Below the pieces are notes generated by a model. The model did no database searches. It had not been told where the DNA came from and worked only from the letters and a program-made list of their open reading frames with translations. Of a DNA stretch of 64,000 nucleotides, positions 48,311 through 57,764 are shown piece after piece. Origin of the DNA: Saccharopolyspora dendranthemae (GTDB lineage: Bacteria; Actinomycetota; Actinomycetes; Mycobacteriales; Pseudonocardiaceae); assembly GCF_007829955.1 (NCBI RefSeq), contig NZ_VIWX01000002.1:1-64000 (forward strand). Direction: 5' to 3'. Position numbers and translations under genes: made by a program. The first letter of the stretch is position 1, and the number at the start of each line of letters is the position of its first letter.

Positions 48311-49895
48311 GATCGATCAGTTGGTAGGACTCGTCCCCGCGGCGCCAGACCGGGTCGGGTGTCCGGATCCCGCCGGCGGCCAGTTCGCGCTTGAGCACCT
48401 TGTGAGTGGAGGTGCGGGGCAGCTCGGAGACCAGCCGGACGTAGCTCGGCCACTGCTTGGGTCCCAGATCCGCTTGCGCCACGAGGAAGTTCCCGAGTGA
48501 AGCGGGCTCGAAGTCCGCGGTGGTGGTGATCGCGGCCATCACCGCGTCGCCGACCTCCGCGGGCACCGCGTAGACCGCCGCCTCGTGGATGTGCGGGTGA
48601 CGCAGCAGGATTCGCTCGATCGGCGCGGTTCCCAGGTTCTCGCCGCCGACCCGGAGCCAGTCGCTCGAACGTCCCGCGAAGTAGCAGAACCCGTCGGCGT
48701 CGAGGTAACCGAGGTCGCCGCTCCAGTACATGCCCTCGCGCATCCGCTCGGCGTCGGCTTCGGGAGCGCCGTAGTAGCCGGCGAACCAGCCGGGACCGGT
48801 GGTGTTGACCAGCTCGCCGATCGCGGCGTCCCCGTTGAGCAGCCGCCCTGACTCGTCGAACTCCGCGGTCGCGCAGGGCTTCCCGGTGTCCGGGTCGAGC
48901 ACCGCGACGCCGTCGGCGACCTTGCCGAGCGCGCCCGCCGGCGTGTCCGGCGTGCGGGTGACCGCGATACCGCCCTCGGAGGAGCCGAAGCCGTCGACGA
49001 CGTGGCAGCCGAAGCGCTCGGCGAAGCGGGTGATGTCGCGCTGGTTGCCCTCGTTGCCGTAGACGATGCGCAGCGGGTTGTCCGCGTCATCGGGCTCCGG
49101 AGGCGTGGCCAGCACGTAGGAGAGCGGTGTTCCCACGTAGTTGGCGTAGGTCGCGCCGAATCGCCGCACGTCGGGCAGGAAGCCGGAGGCCGAGAACTTC
49201 GGACGCAGGGCCAGTGCCGCCCCCGCCGCCAGTCCGACCGACCACCCCGCCATCAGCGCGTTGGAGTGGAACATCGGCATCGAGATGTAGGCGACGTCCT
49301 GCCCGCCGAGCCCGAAGCGCTCGGCCAGCATCCGGCCGGGGAAGGCGATCTTGGCGTGCGTGCAGCGCACGGCCTTCGGATCGCCCCCGGTGCCCGAGGT
49401 GAACACCAGGACGAGCAGGTCGTCGCCGCTGGTGGGCGCCGGGTCCGGGGCCGCGCCCGCGTGCCGCCCGAGCTCCCGTTGCCAGGTCTCCGGTGTGAAC
49501 ACCTGGATCCCGTCGAGGTCCAGCTCCGCCAGCAGGTGGGCGTAGGAGGCGTCGGCGAGCACGATCCGGCAATCGGCCAGCCGGATGTCGCGCTCCAAGG
49601 CCGCGCCCCGCCGGGTCGGGTTGAGCCCGACCACCACCGAGCCCGACAGCGCGGCGCCGCCGAGCAGGAACGAGAACTCCGGAACGTTGTCCAGCAGCAC
49701 GCCGATGTGCGGCGGCTCGCCTTCCGGCAGCAGCTCGCGCAGCAGCGCGGCGTGCTCCGCGCTGTGGCGCACGTGCTCGGCCCAGGTCCACTCGCGACCG
49801 TCTGCGCGCAGGCCGGGCCTATCGTCATCGGCCCTGGCCAGAAGCAGTTCGGTGACCGTCGGCATCACCTCGGGTCGTGACATCGCGGAGCTCAT
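48306..49895 (-). CDS. fadD17: Steroid-CoA ligase FadD17
   Basis: 529 aa ANL ligase resembling Rv3506 over its whole length: VGLNPTRRGAALERDI, VFTSGTGGDPKAVRCTHAK P-loop, YISMPMFHSNALMAGW, FSASGFLPDVRRFGATYANY, VYGNEGNQRDI, DGFGSSEGG, GENLGTAPIERILLRHP, and LPRTSTHKVLKREL at the end with the Lys. It activates C24/C26 steroid acids. ATG 49895 overlaps the fadE27 stop (ATGA); a shorter start at 49865 is possible. The gene order fadE26-fadE27-fadD17 equals Rv3504-Rv3506. Confidence 0.93.
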   Translation of the reverse strand: MSSAMSRPEVMPTVTELLLARADDDRPGLRADGREWTWAEHVRHSAEHAALLRELLPEGEPPHIGVLLDNVPEFSFLLGGAALSGSVVVGLNPTRRGAALERDIRLADCRIVLADASYAHLLAELDLDGIQVFTPETWQRELGRHAGAAPDPAPTSGDDLLVLVFTSGTGGDPKAVRCTHAKIAFPGRMLAERFGLGGQDVAYISMPMFHSNALMAGWSVGLAAGAALALRPKFSASGFLPDVRRFGATYANYVGTPLSYVLATPPEPDDADNPLRIVYGNEGNQRDITRFAERFGCHVVDGFGSSEGGIAVTRTPDTPAGALGKVADGVAVLDPDTGKPCATAEFDESGRLLNGDAAIGELVNTTGPGWFAGYYGAPEADAERMREGMYWSGDLGYLDADGFCYFAGRSSDWLRVGGENLGTAPIERILLRHPHIHEAAVYAVPAEVGDAVMAAITTTADFEPASLGNFLVAQADLGPKQWPSYVRLVSELPRTSTHKVLKRELAAGGIRTPDPVWRRGDESYQLIDL

Positions 49896-50980
49896 CGCGC
49901 GGCCAGCCCGGCGCCGATCCGACGCAGCTGGGCGCTCGCGCCTCCCAGCGCGAACTCGCCGCGCTTGGCCGCGACGAAGTAGCGGTGCAGCTCGTGGTCG
50001 ACGTCGATGCCGACGCCGCCGTGCACGTGAACCGCGGTGTGCGCCAAGCGGTGCCCGGCTTCGGCGGCCCAGAACTTCGCGGTCGCGGCCTCTTCCGCGC
50101 AGGGGATGCCTTCGGAGGCCATCCAGGCGGCCTGCCACAGGGTCAGCCGGGCGGCCTCGACGTCGATGAAACCGTCCGCGAGACGCTGCGCGACGGCCTG
50201 GAAGGTGCCGATCGGGCGGCCGAACTGCACGCGTTCCCCGGCGTAGGCGCTGGTCCGCTCCAGGGCGCCGGAGAGCACTCCGACCTGCACCGCGCACACG
50301 CCGATGGTCGCCCGGACGACGAGCTGCTGCAGGGCGTCCGCGCCGAGAACGTCGGCATCGCTGACGCGCGCACCGGAGAGGGTCAGCCATCCCTCGCTGT
50401 CGCCGTCGACGATCTCCTGCCGCTGCATCTCCGCGCCTGCGGCGCCGGGCTCGACCAGGAAGATCCGGGGACCGTCCGGGGTGGCTGCCGGGACGAGCAC
50501 GAGGTCGGCGAGGGGACCGGCGGGCACGGTGGCCTTCGTCCCGGTGAGCACCCACTGGTCGCCGTCGCGCTCCGCGCGCGTGGCGGGGGCCTCGGGCGCC
50601 GCTCCGCCGTCCTCGGCGAGCGCCGCGGTCAGCACGACGTCTCCGCGCGCGGCGGGTTCGACCCAGCGCCGCCGGTGCTCGTCGCTGCCGAACTCGGCCA
50701 GCGTGGTGGCTCCCATGGTGATGGAGGGCAGGTACGGCACCGGAGCCACCGCGCGGCCGATCTCCATCAGCACGCTGCACTGCTCGAGCAGTCCGAAACC
50801 GCCCTCGGGCAGGGCCGCGGTGAGCACATCGGCCTTGGCCAGCTCGTTCCACAGCGCTCGGTCGAAGCGGTCGTCCTGCGCGTCGATTTCGCGCAGTCGC
50901 TCGTTGGTGACCTTGTCACCGAGAATCCGCCCGACCAGACCGGCCAGATCCTGCTGGGCCTCGGTCAAGGTGAAGTCCAT
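49892..50980 (-). CDS. fadE27: Acyl-CoA dehydrogenase FadE27 (ChsE5)
   Basis: 362 aa: MDFTLTEAQQDLAGLVGRIL start, ERVQFGRPIGTFQAVAQRLAD, and VHVHGGVGIDVDHELHRYF. It lacks the catalytic Glu segment and supplies FAD-binding half-sites to FadE26; together they desaturate C22-C23 of 3-oxo-cholest-4-en-24-oyl-CoA. ATG 50980 with GGAGG upstream. Separated from fadE26 by 100 bp that contain a palindromic element, unlike the tight packing elsewhere in the operon. Confidence 0.93.
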   Translation of the reverse strand: MDFTLTEAQQDLAGLVGRILGDKVTNERLREIDAQDDRFDRALWNELAKADVLTAALPEGGFGLLEQCSVLMEIGRAVAPVPYLPSITMGATTLAEFGSDEHRRRWVEPAARGDVVLTAALAEDGGAAPEAPATRAERDGDQWVLTGTKATVPAGPLADLVLVPAATPDGPRIFLVEPGAAGAEMQRQEIVDGDSEGWLTLSGARVSDADVLGADALQQLVVRATIGVCAVQVGVLSGALERTSAYAGERVQFGRPIGTFQAVAQRLADGFIDVEAARLTLWQAAWMASEGIPCAEEAATAKFWAAEAGHRLAHTAVHVHGGVGIDVDHELHRYFVAAKRGEFALGGASAQLRRIGAGLAAR

Positions 50981-51007
50981 GTCGCCTCCTGGGAGGTGGT
51001 GGGGTGT

Positions 51008-51076
51008 GGGCGGTTCTGGTCCGAACTGACCGGGCACAACGGGCATCGATCATGGACGGTCGGACCAGGACCGCCC
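51008..51076. repeat. Dispersed palindromic element, copy 3, inside the fadE26-fadE27 spacer
   Basis: 69 bp. The left arm starts GGGCGGTTCTGGTCCGA and pairs with TCGGACCAGGACCGCCC (one mismatch). Its first 41 nt equal copy 1 (14166-14206) except at two positions. Confidence 0.8.
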
Positions 51077-51080
51077 GGGA

Positions 51081-52256
<1,176 letters not shown>

Positions 52257-52286
52257 GCATCCTCCCCGGGGTGGCGTACGCGCTTG

Positions 52287-52300
52287 TGAAACAAGTTTCT
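52287..52300. promoter_or_regulatory. KstR-type operator upstream of fadE26 (1)
   Basis: TGAAACAAGTTTCT: core AACAAGTT at 52290-52297; GAAAC...GTTTC arms. Confidence 0.85.
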
Positions 52301-52364
52301 AAAATCATAGCCCGCGGGGCGTGATTTGGTCGAGAGCATCAGGTCGTGCCGGGTCCGCGTAACG

Positions 52365-52378
52365 TGTAACACGTTCTA
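52365..52378. promoter_or_regulatory. KstR-type operator upstream of fadE26 (2)
   Basis: TGTAACACGTTCTA: core AACACGTT at 52368-52375. It sits in the perfect 15-bp palindrome AACGTGTAACACGTT (52361-52375). Confidence 0.85.
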
Positions 52379-52511
52379 ACATTGAGACCCTGCGGCTCGG
52401 CCTGCGTCCGAATGGAGCAGTGACCGGGGTCCGCGCTGTCTCGTTGAGACCGTGTGGTGCGCCATACGAGTGGCGCCAGTAACACGAAGAGGGTCGACCT
52501 GTCCGTTCAAG

Positions 52512-52525
52512 TAGAACGAGTTTTA
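52512..52525. promoter_or_regulatory. KstR-type operator upstream of mce4 operon (1)
   Basis: TAGAACGAGTTTTA: core AACGAGTT at 52515-52522, flanked by AGTAGA/TCTACT. Confidence 0.8.
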
Positions 52526-52599
52526 TCTACTCGTGTCCTGCTCCCCACCCGGTTTTCCTGCGATGTCGGCATATGCCGGGGCGGCACTTGATACTTATC

Positions 52600-52613
52600 G
52601 AGAACACATTCTA
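52600..52613. promoter_or_regulatory. Degenerate KstR-type operator upstream of mce4 operon (2)
   Basis: GAGAACACATTCTA: AACACATT at 52603-52610, one mismatch to the core but with intact flanking AGAA/TTCT, 64 bp before the adh GTG. Confidence 0.6.
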
Positions 52614-52673
52614 GTGTGTGGTGGCTAACATCCCCCGCATGGACGCGGGGCAGATCCGGTGAGGAGCGAGCCG

Positions 52674-53768
52674 GTGAAGGCAGCGGTGCTCAAGCAGATC
52701 GGCGACGCCGAGCTCGAAGTGCGCTCTGACGTCGCCACCACCGAGGTGGGCCCCGACGAGGTGCGCGTGCGCGTGAAGGCCTCGGGGATCTGCCACACGG
52801 ATCTGTCCGCGATGAACGGCGGTTTGCCCGCGCTCGCTCCCGGGATCATGGGCCACGAAGGCGCAGGTGAGGTGGTCACCACCGGTGAGCGCGTCACTCA
52901 TCTGCAGGCCGGGGATCGCGTCGTGCTCTCCTTCGTCCCGCCGTGCAGCCGCTGCGCGGCCTGCCTGGGCGGGCAGCCGTACCTGTGCGAGGTGCACGTG
53001 GTCGACTCCTTCGTCTCGCCGCGCTTCGCGGTCGCGGACGAACCGGCCTTCGGCTTCGCAGGCTGCGGCACCTTCGCCGAGGAGATGGTGGTCCCCGCCG
53101 AGGCCGCGGTGAAGGTCGACGACGACGTTCCCCACGAGATCGCCGCGCTGATCGCCTGCGGTGTGCTCACCGGGGTCGGCTCGGTGCTCAACACCGCGAA
53201 GGTCGAGCCCGGGTCCACCGTGGCCGTCATCGGCTGCGGGGGAGTGGGCATCTCGGTCATCCAGGGCGCCCGGATCGCCGGAGCCTCGCAGATCGTGGCG
53301 GTCGACCCGGTCGTCGCCAAGCACGACGCGGCTCTGCGCTTCGGCGCGACCCGCGCCACCACTCCTGACGGGCTGGCCGAGGTCAGCCGGGAAGTCACCG
53401 GTGGGCGCGGATTCGACTACGCCTTCGAGGTGGTCGGCCGGGCGGCGACCATCCGGGCGGCCTACGACGCCGCCCGCCGAGGTGGCACCGCTGTGATCGT
53501 CGGCGCGGGCAGCCAGGAGGAGAAGGTCGAGTTCTCCGCCCAGGAGCTGTTCGTCAACGAGCGGAACATCGTCCCCTCCTTCTACGGCTCCGCCGATCCG
53601 CGCCGGGACACCGGCCGGATGGTCGCGCTGTGGCGGGCGGGATTGCTGGATCTGGAAGGCATGATCAGCCGGCGGTTGCCGCTGGCGGACATCAACGACG
53701 GACTGGCCGCACTGCGCAGCGGGGACAACGCTGTGGTGCGCCAGATCGTCACTTTCGACCAAGAGTGA
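52674..53768 (+). CDS. Zinc-dependent alcohol dehydrogenase
   Basis: 364 aa MDR-family ADH. Catalytic zinc ligands in GICHTD and GHEGAGEV; structural zinc lobe CSRCAACLGGQPYLC; NAD motif VIGCGGVGISVIQGAR. It probably oxidises the C26 alcohol made by CYP125 or another hydroxysteroid. GTG 52674 chosen (GAGGAG seven bases upstream) over GTG 52659, which has no ribosome-binding site. First gene of the mce4 operon; hsd4A follows 7 bp later. An ADH at this position differs from M. tuberculosis, where fdxD precedes hsd4A. Confidence 0.88.
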   Translation: MKAAVLKQIGDAELEVRSDVATTEVGPDEVRVRVKASGICHTDLSAMNGGLPALAPGIMGHEGAGEVVTTGERVTHLQAGDRVVLSFVPPCSRCAACLGGQPYLCEVHVVDSFVSPRFAVADEPAFGFAGCGTFAEEMVVPAEAAVKVDDDVPHEIAALIACGVLTGVGSVLNTAKVEPGSTVAVIGCGGVGISVIQGARIAGASQIVAVDPVVAKHDAALRFGATRATTPDGLAEVSREVTGGRGFDYAFEVVGRAATIRAAYDAARRGGTAVIVGAGSQEEKVEFSAQELFVNERNIVPSFYGSADPRRDTGRMVALWRAGLLDLEGMISRRLPLADINDGLAALRSGDNAVVRQIVTFDQE

Positions 53769-53775
53769 GGCGCGC

Positions 53776-54660
53776 GTGTCGAGTGTGGACGGAAAGGTAG
53801 CGATCGTCACCGGAGCCGGTGCCGGACTGGGGCGGGCCGAAGCGCTCGCGCTGGCGCAGGCGGGGGCGAACGTCGTGGTCAACGACGTCAGCGATGCGGC
53901 GCACGACGTGGTCTCCGAGATCGAGTCGATCGGCACCAAGGCGGTCGCGGTCGTCGGCGACGTCTCGGACTCGGGTGTGTCCGCGGAGATGATGGCGGCC
54001 GCCACCGAACGTCTCGGCGGGCTGGACGTCGTGGTCAACAACGCCGGGCTGCTGCGCGACCGGATGCTGTTCAAGATGACCGACCAGGAGTGGGACGACG
54101 TGCTGCGGGTGCACCTGCGCGGCCACTTCCTGCTCTCGCGCAACGCGACCGCGCACTGGCGCCAGGAGCACAAGGACACCGGCAAGACCTACGGCAGCAT
54201 CATCAACACCGCGTCGGAGGCCTTCCTGCTCGGTTCGGCGGGCCAGCCGAACTACGCGGCGGCCAAGGGCGGTATCGCCGCGCTCACCGTCTCCACCGCG
54301 CGCGCCATGTCGCGAATCGGCGTGCGCGCCAACGCGATCTGCCCGCGCGCCCGCACCGCGATGACCGAGCAGACCTTCGGCGATGCGCCGAGCGAGGGCG
54401 TCGACCCGATGTCGGTCGAGCACGTCGCGCCGCTGGTGGCCTACCTCGCCGGGCCGTCCGCGAAGGACATCAGCGGCCAGGTGTTCGTGGTGCACAGCGG
54501 CACCGTGGCGCTGCTGGCGCCGCCCACGATCGAGCAGAAGTTCGCTGCCAGCGGCGAACTCTGGACGCAGGAGGACCTGGAGAACGGCCTCGGCGCCTAC
54601 TTCGCCGACCGCGATCCGGAGCGCTCCTTCGCCGCGAACGACGTGCTCTCGATTCCGTAA
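53776..54660 (+). CDS. hsd4A: Hydroxysteroid dehydrogenase Hsd4A
   Basis: 294 aa SDR of the peroxisomal multifunctional-enzyme (17beta-HSD4) type: VTGAGAGLGRAEALALAQAG, VNNAGLLRDRMLFKMTDQEW, NTASEAFLLGSAGQPNYAAAKGG. Hsd4A oxidises the 22-hydroxyl of the C24 steroid-CoA (and 17beta-hydroxysteroids). GTG 53776 directly after the ADH. Its place just ahead of yrbE4A matches Rv3502c-Rv3501c. Confidence 0.92.
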   Translation: MSSVDGKVAIVTGAGAGLGRAEALALAQAGANVVVNDVSDAAHDVVSEIESIGTKAVAVVGDVSDSGVSAEMMAAATERLGGLDVVVNNAGLLRDRMLFKMTDQEWDDVLRVHLRGHFLLSRNATAHWRQEHKDTGKTYGSIINTASEAFLLGSAGQPNYAAAKGGIAALTVSTARAMSRIGVRANAICPRARTAMTEQTFGDAPSEGVDPMSVEHVAPLVAYLAGPSAKDISGQVFVVHSGTVALLAPPTIEQKFAASGELWTQEDLENGLGAYFADRDPERSFAANDVLSIP

Positions 54661-54761
54661 CGCGCTGCGCTCTCCGCCACGCCGCGGGGAGGGCACGCGG
54701 TAGGCAGAACTTTCTCGTCAACGAGGCCGGGAGGAAAGATGGGTATCGAGGAGCGGCGGTC

Positions 54762-55544
54762 ATGACCGCGCCGGTTGCCGGAATCTCGACGGCCCTCGGC
54801 CACGTGGGCAAGATCGCCACGTTGTCGTGGGACGTCGTGCGCCTCACCCCGCGTCGGCCCTTCGCGGTGCGCGAGTGGATCCAGCAGGCCTGGTTCTTCG
54901 CCAGCGTCACGATCTTGCCGACCGCCATGGTGGCGATCCCGTTCGGCGCGGTGATCGCCATGCAGCTGGGGTCGCTGACCCAGCAGATCGGCGCCCAGTC
55001 GTTCACCGGCGCGGCCAGCGCGCTGGCGATCCTGCAGCAGGCCAGCCCGCTGATCACCGCGCTGCTGGTGGCCGGCGCGGGCGGTTCGGCGGTGTGCGCC
55101 GACATCGGAGCCCGGTCCATCCGCGAGGAGATCGACGCGATGGAGGTCCTGGGGATCTCGCCGATCCACCGGCTGATCGTCCCCAGGGTCCTCGGCGCGG
55201 TTCTGGTCTCGCTCCTGCTCAACGGACTGGTCAGCGTCGTCGGGGTGCTCGGCGGCTACTTCTTCAACGTGGTCCTGCAGGGCGGGACGCCGGGCGCCTA
55301 CCTGGCCAGCTTCAACGCGCTGGCCTCGCTGCCCGACATCTGGGTCAGCGAGGTCAAGGCCGCCATCTACGGTTTCGTCGCCGGAGTCGTCGCGGCGTAC
55401 CGGGGACTCAACCCCACGGGCGGCCCGAAGGGCGTCGGTGACGCGGTCAACCAGGCCGTGGTGATCACCTTCCTGCTGCTGTTCATGATCAACCTGCTGG
55501 TCACCGGCATCTACCTGCAGCTCGTGCCGCCGAAGGGGTTGTGA
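54762..55544 (+). CDS. yrbE4A: Mce4 permease YrbE4A
   Basis: 260 aa MlaE-family integral membrane permease with about five hydrophobic spans (for example AWFFASVTILPTAMVAIPFGA and VVITFLLLFMINLLVTGIYL). The EIDAMEVLGISPIH motif is the conserved coupling helix that should dock MceG. Forms the inner-membrane channel of the Mce4 sterol importer with YrbE4B. ATG 54762 with GAGGAG upstream; a 101-bp gap from hsd4A shows no operator or hairpin. Stop two bases before yrbE4B. Confidence 0.93.
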   Translation: MTAPVAGISTALGHVGKIATLSWDVVRLTPRRPFAVREWIQQAWFFASVTILPTAMVAIPFGAVIAMQLGSLTQQIGAQSFTGAASALAILQQASPLITALLVAGAGGSAVCADIGARSIREEIDAMEVLGISPIHRLIVPRVLGAVLVSLLLNGLVSVVGVLGGYFFNVVLQGGTPGAYLASFNALASLPDIWVSEVKAAIYGFVAGVVAAYRGLNPTGGPKGVGDAVNQAVVITFLLLFMINLLVTGIYLQLVPPKGL

Positions 55545-55545
55545 G

Positions 55546-56418
55546 ATGGCAGTTCTGGAAACGACGCCCCCGCCCACGCCCACGCCGGTCCAGCGCCGCA
55601 TCGCCAAGGCGGCCTCCGCGCCCGGCGACGTGCTGGCCAACCTGGGCTGGCAGCTGTCTTTCTACGCACGCGCCCTCGCGCTGGTGCCGGTCACGGTGAC
55701 CAAGTATCGCAAGGAGACGATGCGGTTGCTCACCGAGGTCGTCTTCGGCAGCGGTGCGCTGGCCATCATCGGCGGCACGCTGGGGGTCATGGTCGGCATG
55801 ACCATGGCCACCGGTGCGGTCGTCGGCCTCCAGGGCTACTCCTCGCTGAACCAGCTCGGCACGGCCGCGCTGACCGGCTTCGTCGCCGCGTACTTCGACA
55901 CCCGCGAGGTCGCGCCGCTGTCGGCCGGTCTCGCGCTGTCGGCCACCGTCGGCTGCGGGTTCACCGCGCAGCTGGGCGCGATGCGCATCTCGGACGAGAT
56001 CGACGCGCTGGAAGTCATGGGCGTGCGGAGCGTTCCGTACCTGGTGACCAGCCGGGTGCTGGCCGGAGTTCTGGCCGTCATCCCGCTCTACGTGGTCGGG
56101 CTGCTGGGTTCCTACCTGGCGTCGCGGCAGATCACGGTGTGGGTCTACGGGCAGTCGGCGGGAACCTACGACCACTACTTCCACCTGTTCCTGCCACCGG
56201 AGGACGTGCTCTGGTCCTTCGGCAAGGTCATGGTGTTCAGCGTGGCGGTGATCCTGACCCACTGCTACTACGGCTACACCGCCAGCGGCGGACCGGCCGG
56301 GGTGGGCATCGCCGTCGGACGCGCGGTGCGGACCTCGATCGTGCTGGTCACCGTGCTCGACTTCTTCTGCAGCCTGGCGATCTGGGGATCGACCACGACC
56401 GTTCGGATCGCAGGATGA
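55546..56418 (+). CDS. yrbE4B: Mce4 permease YrbE4B
   Basis: 290 aa second MlaE-type permease; N-terminal cytoplasmic stretch, then hydrophobic spans (GSGALAIIGGTLGVMVGMTM; VLAGVLAVIPLYVVGLLGSY). Coupling motif DEIDALEVMGVRSVPYL. Pairs with YrbE4A. Begins one base after the yrbE4A stop; its TGA overlaps the mce4A ATG (ATGA). Confidence 0.93.
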   Translation: MAVLETTPPPTPTPVQRRIAKAASAPGDVLANLGWQLSFYARALALVPVTVTKYRKETMRLLTEVVFGSGALAIIGGTLGVMVGMTMATGAVVGLQGYSSLNQLGTAALTGFVAAYFDTREVAPLSAGLALSATVGCGFTAQLGAMRISDEIDALEVMGVRSVPYLVTSRVLAGVLAVIPLYVVGLLGSYLASRQITVWVYGQSAGTYDHYFHLFLPPEDVLWSFGKVMVFSVAVILTHCYYGYTASGGPAGVGIAVGRAVRTSIVLVTVLDFFCSLAIWGSTTTVRIAG

Positions 56419-57764
56419 TCGCAGCGCGCAGCAGACGCCGCTACCAGGCGATGGGAGTCGCGTTCCTGGTCGTCGCCGGGTTGTTCCTGGCGGGCACCAT
56501 CGGGATGTACAACAAGGCGTTCACCCGCTTCGTCGCGGTGACGGTGCGCGCCGACACCGCGGGCAACCAGATGATGCCGGGCGCGGACGTGAAGGTGCGC
56601 GGTGTCGTCGTCGGCGAGGTCCGGGCGATCGACCCGGGCAACGGTCACGCCGATCTGCGGCTGGCGCTGAAACCGGAGAAGGCGGGCATGATCCCGGCCA
56701 ACTCCTCGGCCCGGCTGCTGCCGAAGACGCTGTTCGGCGAGCGCTACGTGGCGCTCGACATCCCGAAGCAGTCCACTTCGGAGACGTTGGCCGCCGGGGA
56801 CGTCATCCCGCAGGACCGCAGCGCTTCGGCGATGGAGATCGAGAAGGTGCTCGGCGACCTGATGCCGGTGCTCCAGGCGGTGCAGCCGCAGCAGGTCTCC
56901 ACCACGCTCAACGCCGTCTCCCAGGCCCTGGCAGGCCGAGGTGATCAGCTCGGCGAGACGCTGGTGCAGCTCGACCGGTACCTGCAGGACTTCGACCCGT
57001 CGCTGCCGAAGATGGAGTCGGTGATCAGCCGGGTGGACGACGTCGCCGAGAACTACGCCGACGCGGCGCCCGACCTGATGCAAGCCGTCAACGACCTGAC
57101 GACCACCAGCCGCACCGTGGTCGAGCAGCGCGGTCAGCTCCAGCAGATGACCGGTGCGCTGACCAGCGCCAGCGGCGAGATGGACAGGTTCTTGTCGGCC
57201 AACAGCAACAACTTCATCCGGCTCGCGGGCACCTCGCGGTCCACTTTGGAGCTGCTGGCGAAGTACTCGCCCCAGTACCCCTGCATGCTGCAGCAGTTCC
57301 AGGCGGGTCAGAAGAACGCCGACCTGACCTTCGGCAAGGGGACCGACACGCCGAACATGGCGCGGATGACGCTGGAGATCACCGGCAGCCGCGGCAAGTA
57401 CCTGCCGGGCCGGGATGATCCGAAGAACCTCGAGGCCCGCGGCCCGCGCTGCTACCCGTTCGTCGAGCCGCCGGACTCGTTCCCGCAGTACCCGCCGGGC
57501 GGCCCGCTCGACGACGGCTCGTTCAAGCCCGAGCCGCCGCTGGACCGGGACGCGGTGTTCCCGTGGAAGAAGACGACCGGGAGCGCGCCGGCGTCGACCT
57601 CGCCGCAGGCGGCGAGCTCGTCGGTGGCCAACTCCCAGCCCGAGCGCGATCTGCTCGCCGCCCTGATGGCTCCGCGCCTGGAGGTCGAGCCCAAGGCCGT
57701 GCCCGACTGGACGAGCCTGCTCGTCGGACCGCTGTTCCGGAACGCGGAGGTGACCGTGCGATGA
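56415..57764 (+). CDS. mce4A: Mce4A substrate-binding/channel protein
   Basis: 449 aa. One N-terminal membrane anchor (AMGVAFLVVAGLFLAGTIGM), an MlaD/MCE domain at about 38-120 (GADVKVRGVVVGEV; LFGERYVALDIP), then a long helical region, and a proline-rich C-terminal third (FVEPPDSFPQYPPGGPLDDG). Mce4A-F form the hexameric lipid-conducting needle of the importer. ATGA overlaps at both ends. Confidence 0.93.
   Translation: MIAARSRRRYQAMGVAFLVVAGLFLAGTIGMYNKAFTRFVAVTVRADTAGNQMMPGADVKVRGVVVGEVRAIDPGNGHADLRLALKPEKAGMIPANSSARLLPKTLFGERYVALDIPKQSTSETLAAGDVIPQDRSASAMEIEKVLGDLMPVLQAVQPQQVSTTLNAVSQALAGRGDQLGETLVQLDRYLQDFDPSLPKMESVISRVDDVAENYADAAPDLMQAVNDLTTTSRTVVEQRGQLQQMTGALTSASGEMDRFLSANSNNFIRLAGTSRSTLELLAKYSPQYPCMLQQFQAGQKNADLTFGKGTDTPNMARMTLEITGSRGKYLPGRDDPKNLEARGPRCYPFVEPPDSFPQYPPGGPLDDGSFKPEPPLDRDAVFPWKKTTGSAPASTSPQAASSSVANSQPERDLLAALMAPRLEVEPKAVPDWTSLLVGPLFRNAEVTVR

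Larger units (their letters stand above)
52257..52673. promoter_or_regulatory. 417-bp divergent promoter hub, fadE26 operon / mce4 operon
   Basis: The only gene-free stretch longer than 300 bp. It holds three strict KstR cores and one degenerate one (listed separately) between the fadE26-fadE27-fadD17 operon and the adh-hsd4A-yrbE4-mce4 operon. No credible ORF or RNA gene was seen in it. Confidence 0.8.

Noticed and set aside
48306..50852. An 848-aa minus-strand frame suggesting a FadE27-FadD17 fusion
   Set aside because: The first 319 residues are a shadow of fadE27; fadD17 starts at 49895 with an ATGA overlap.
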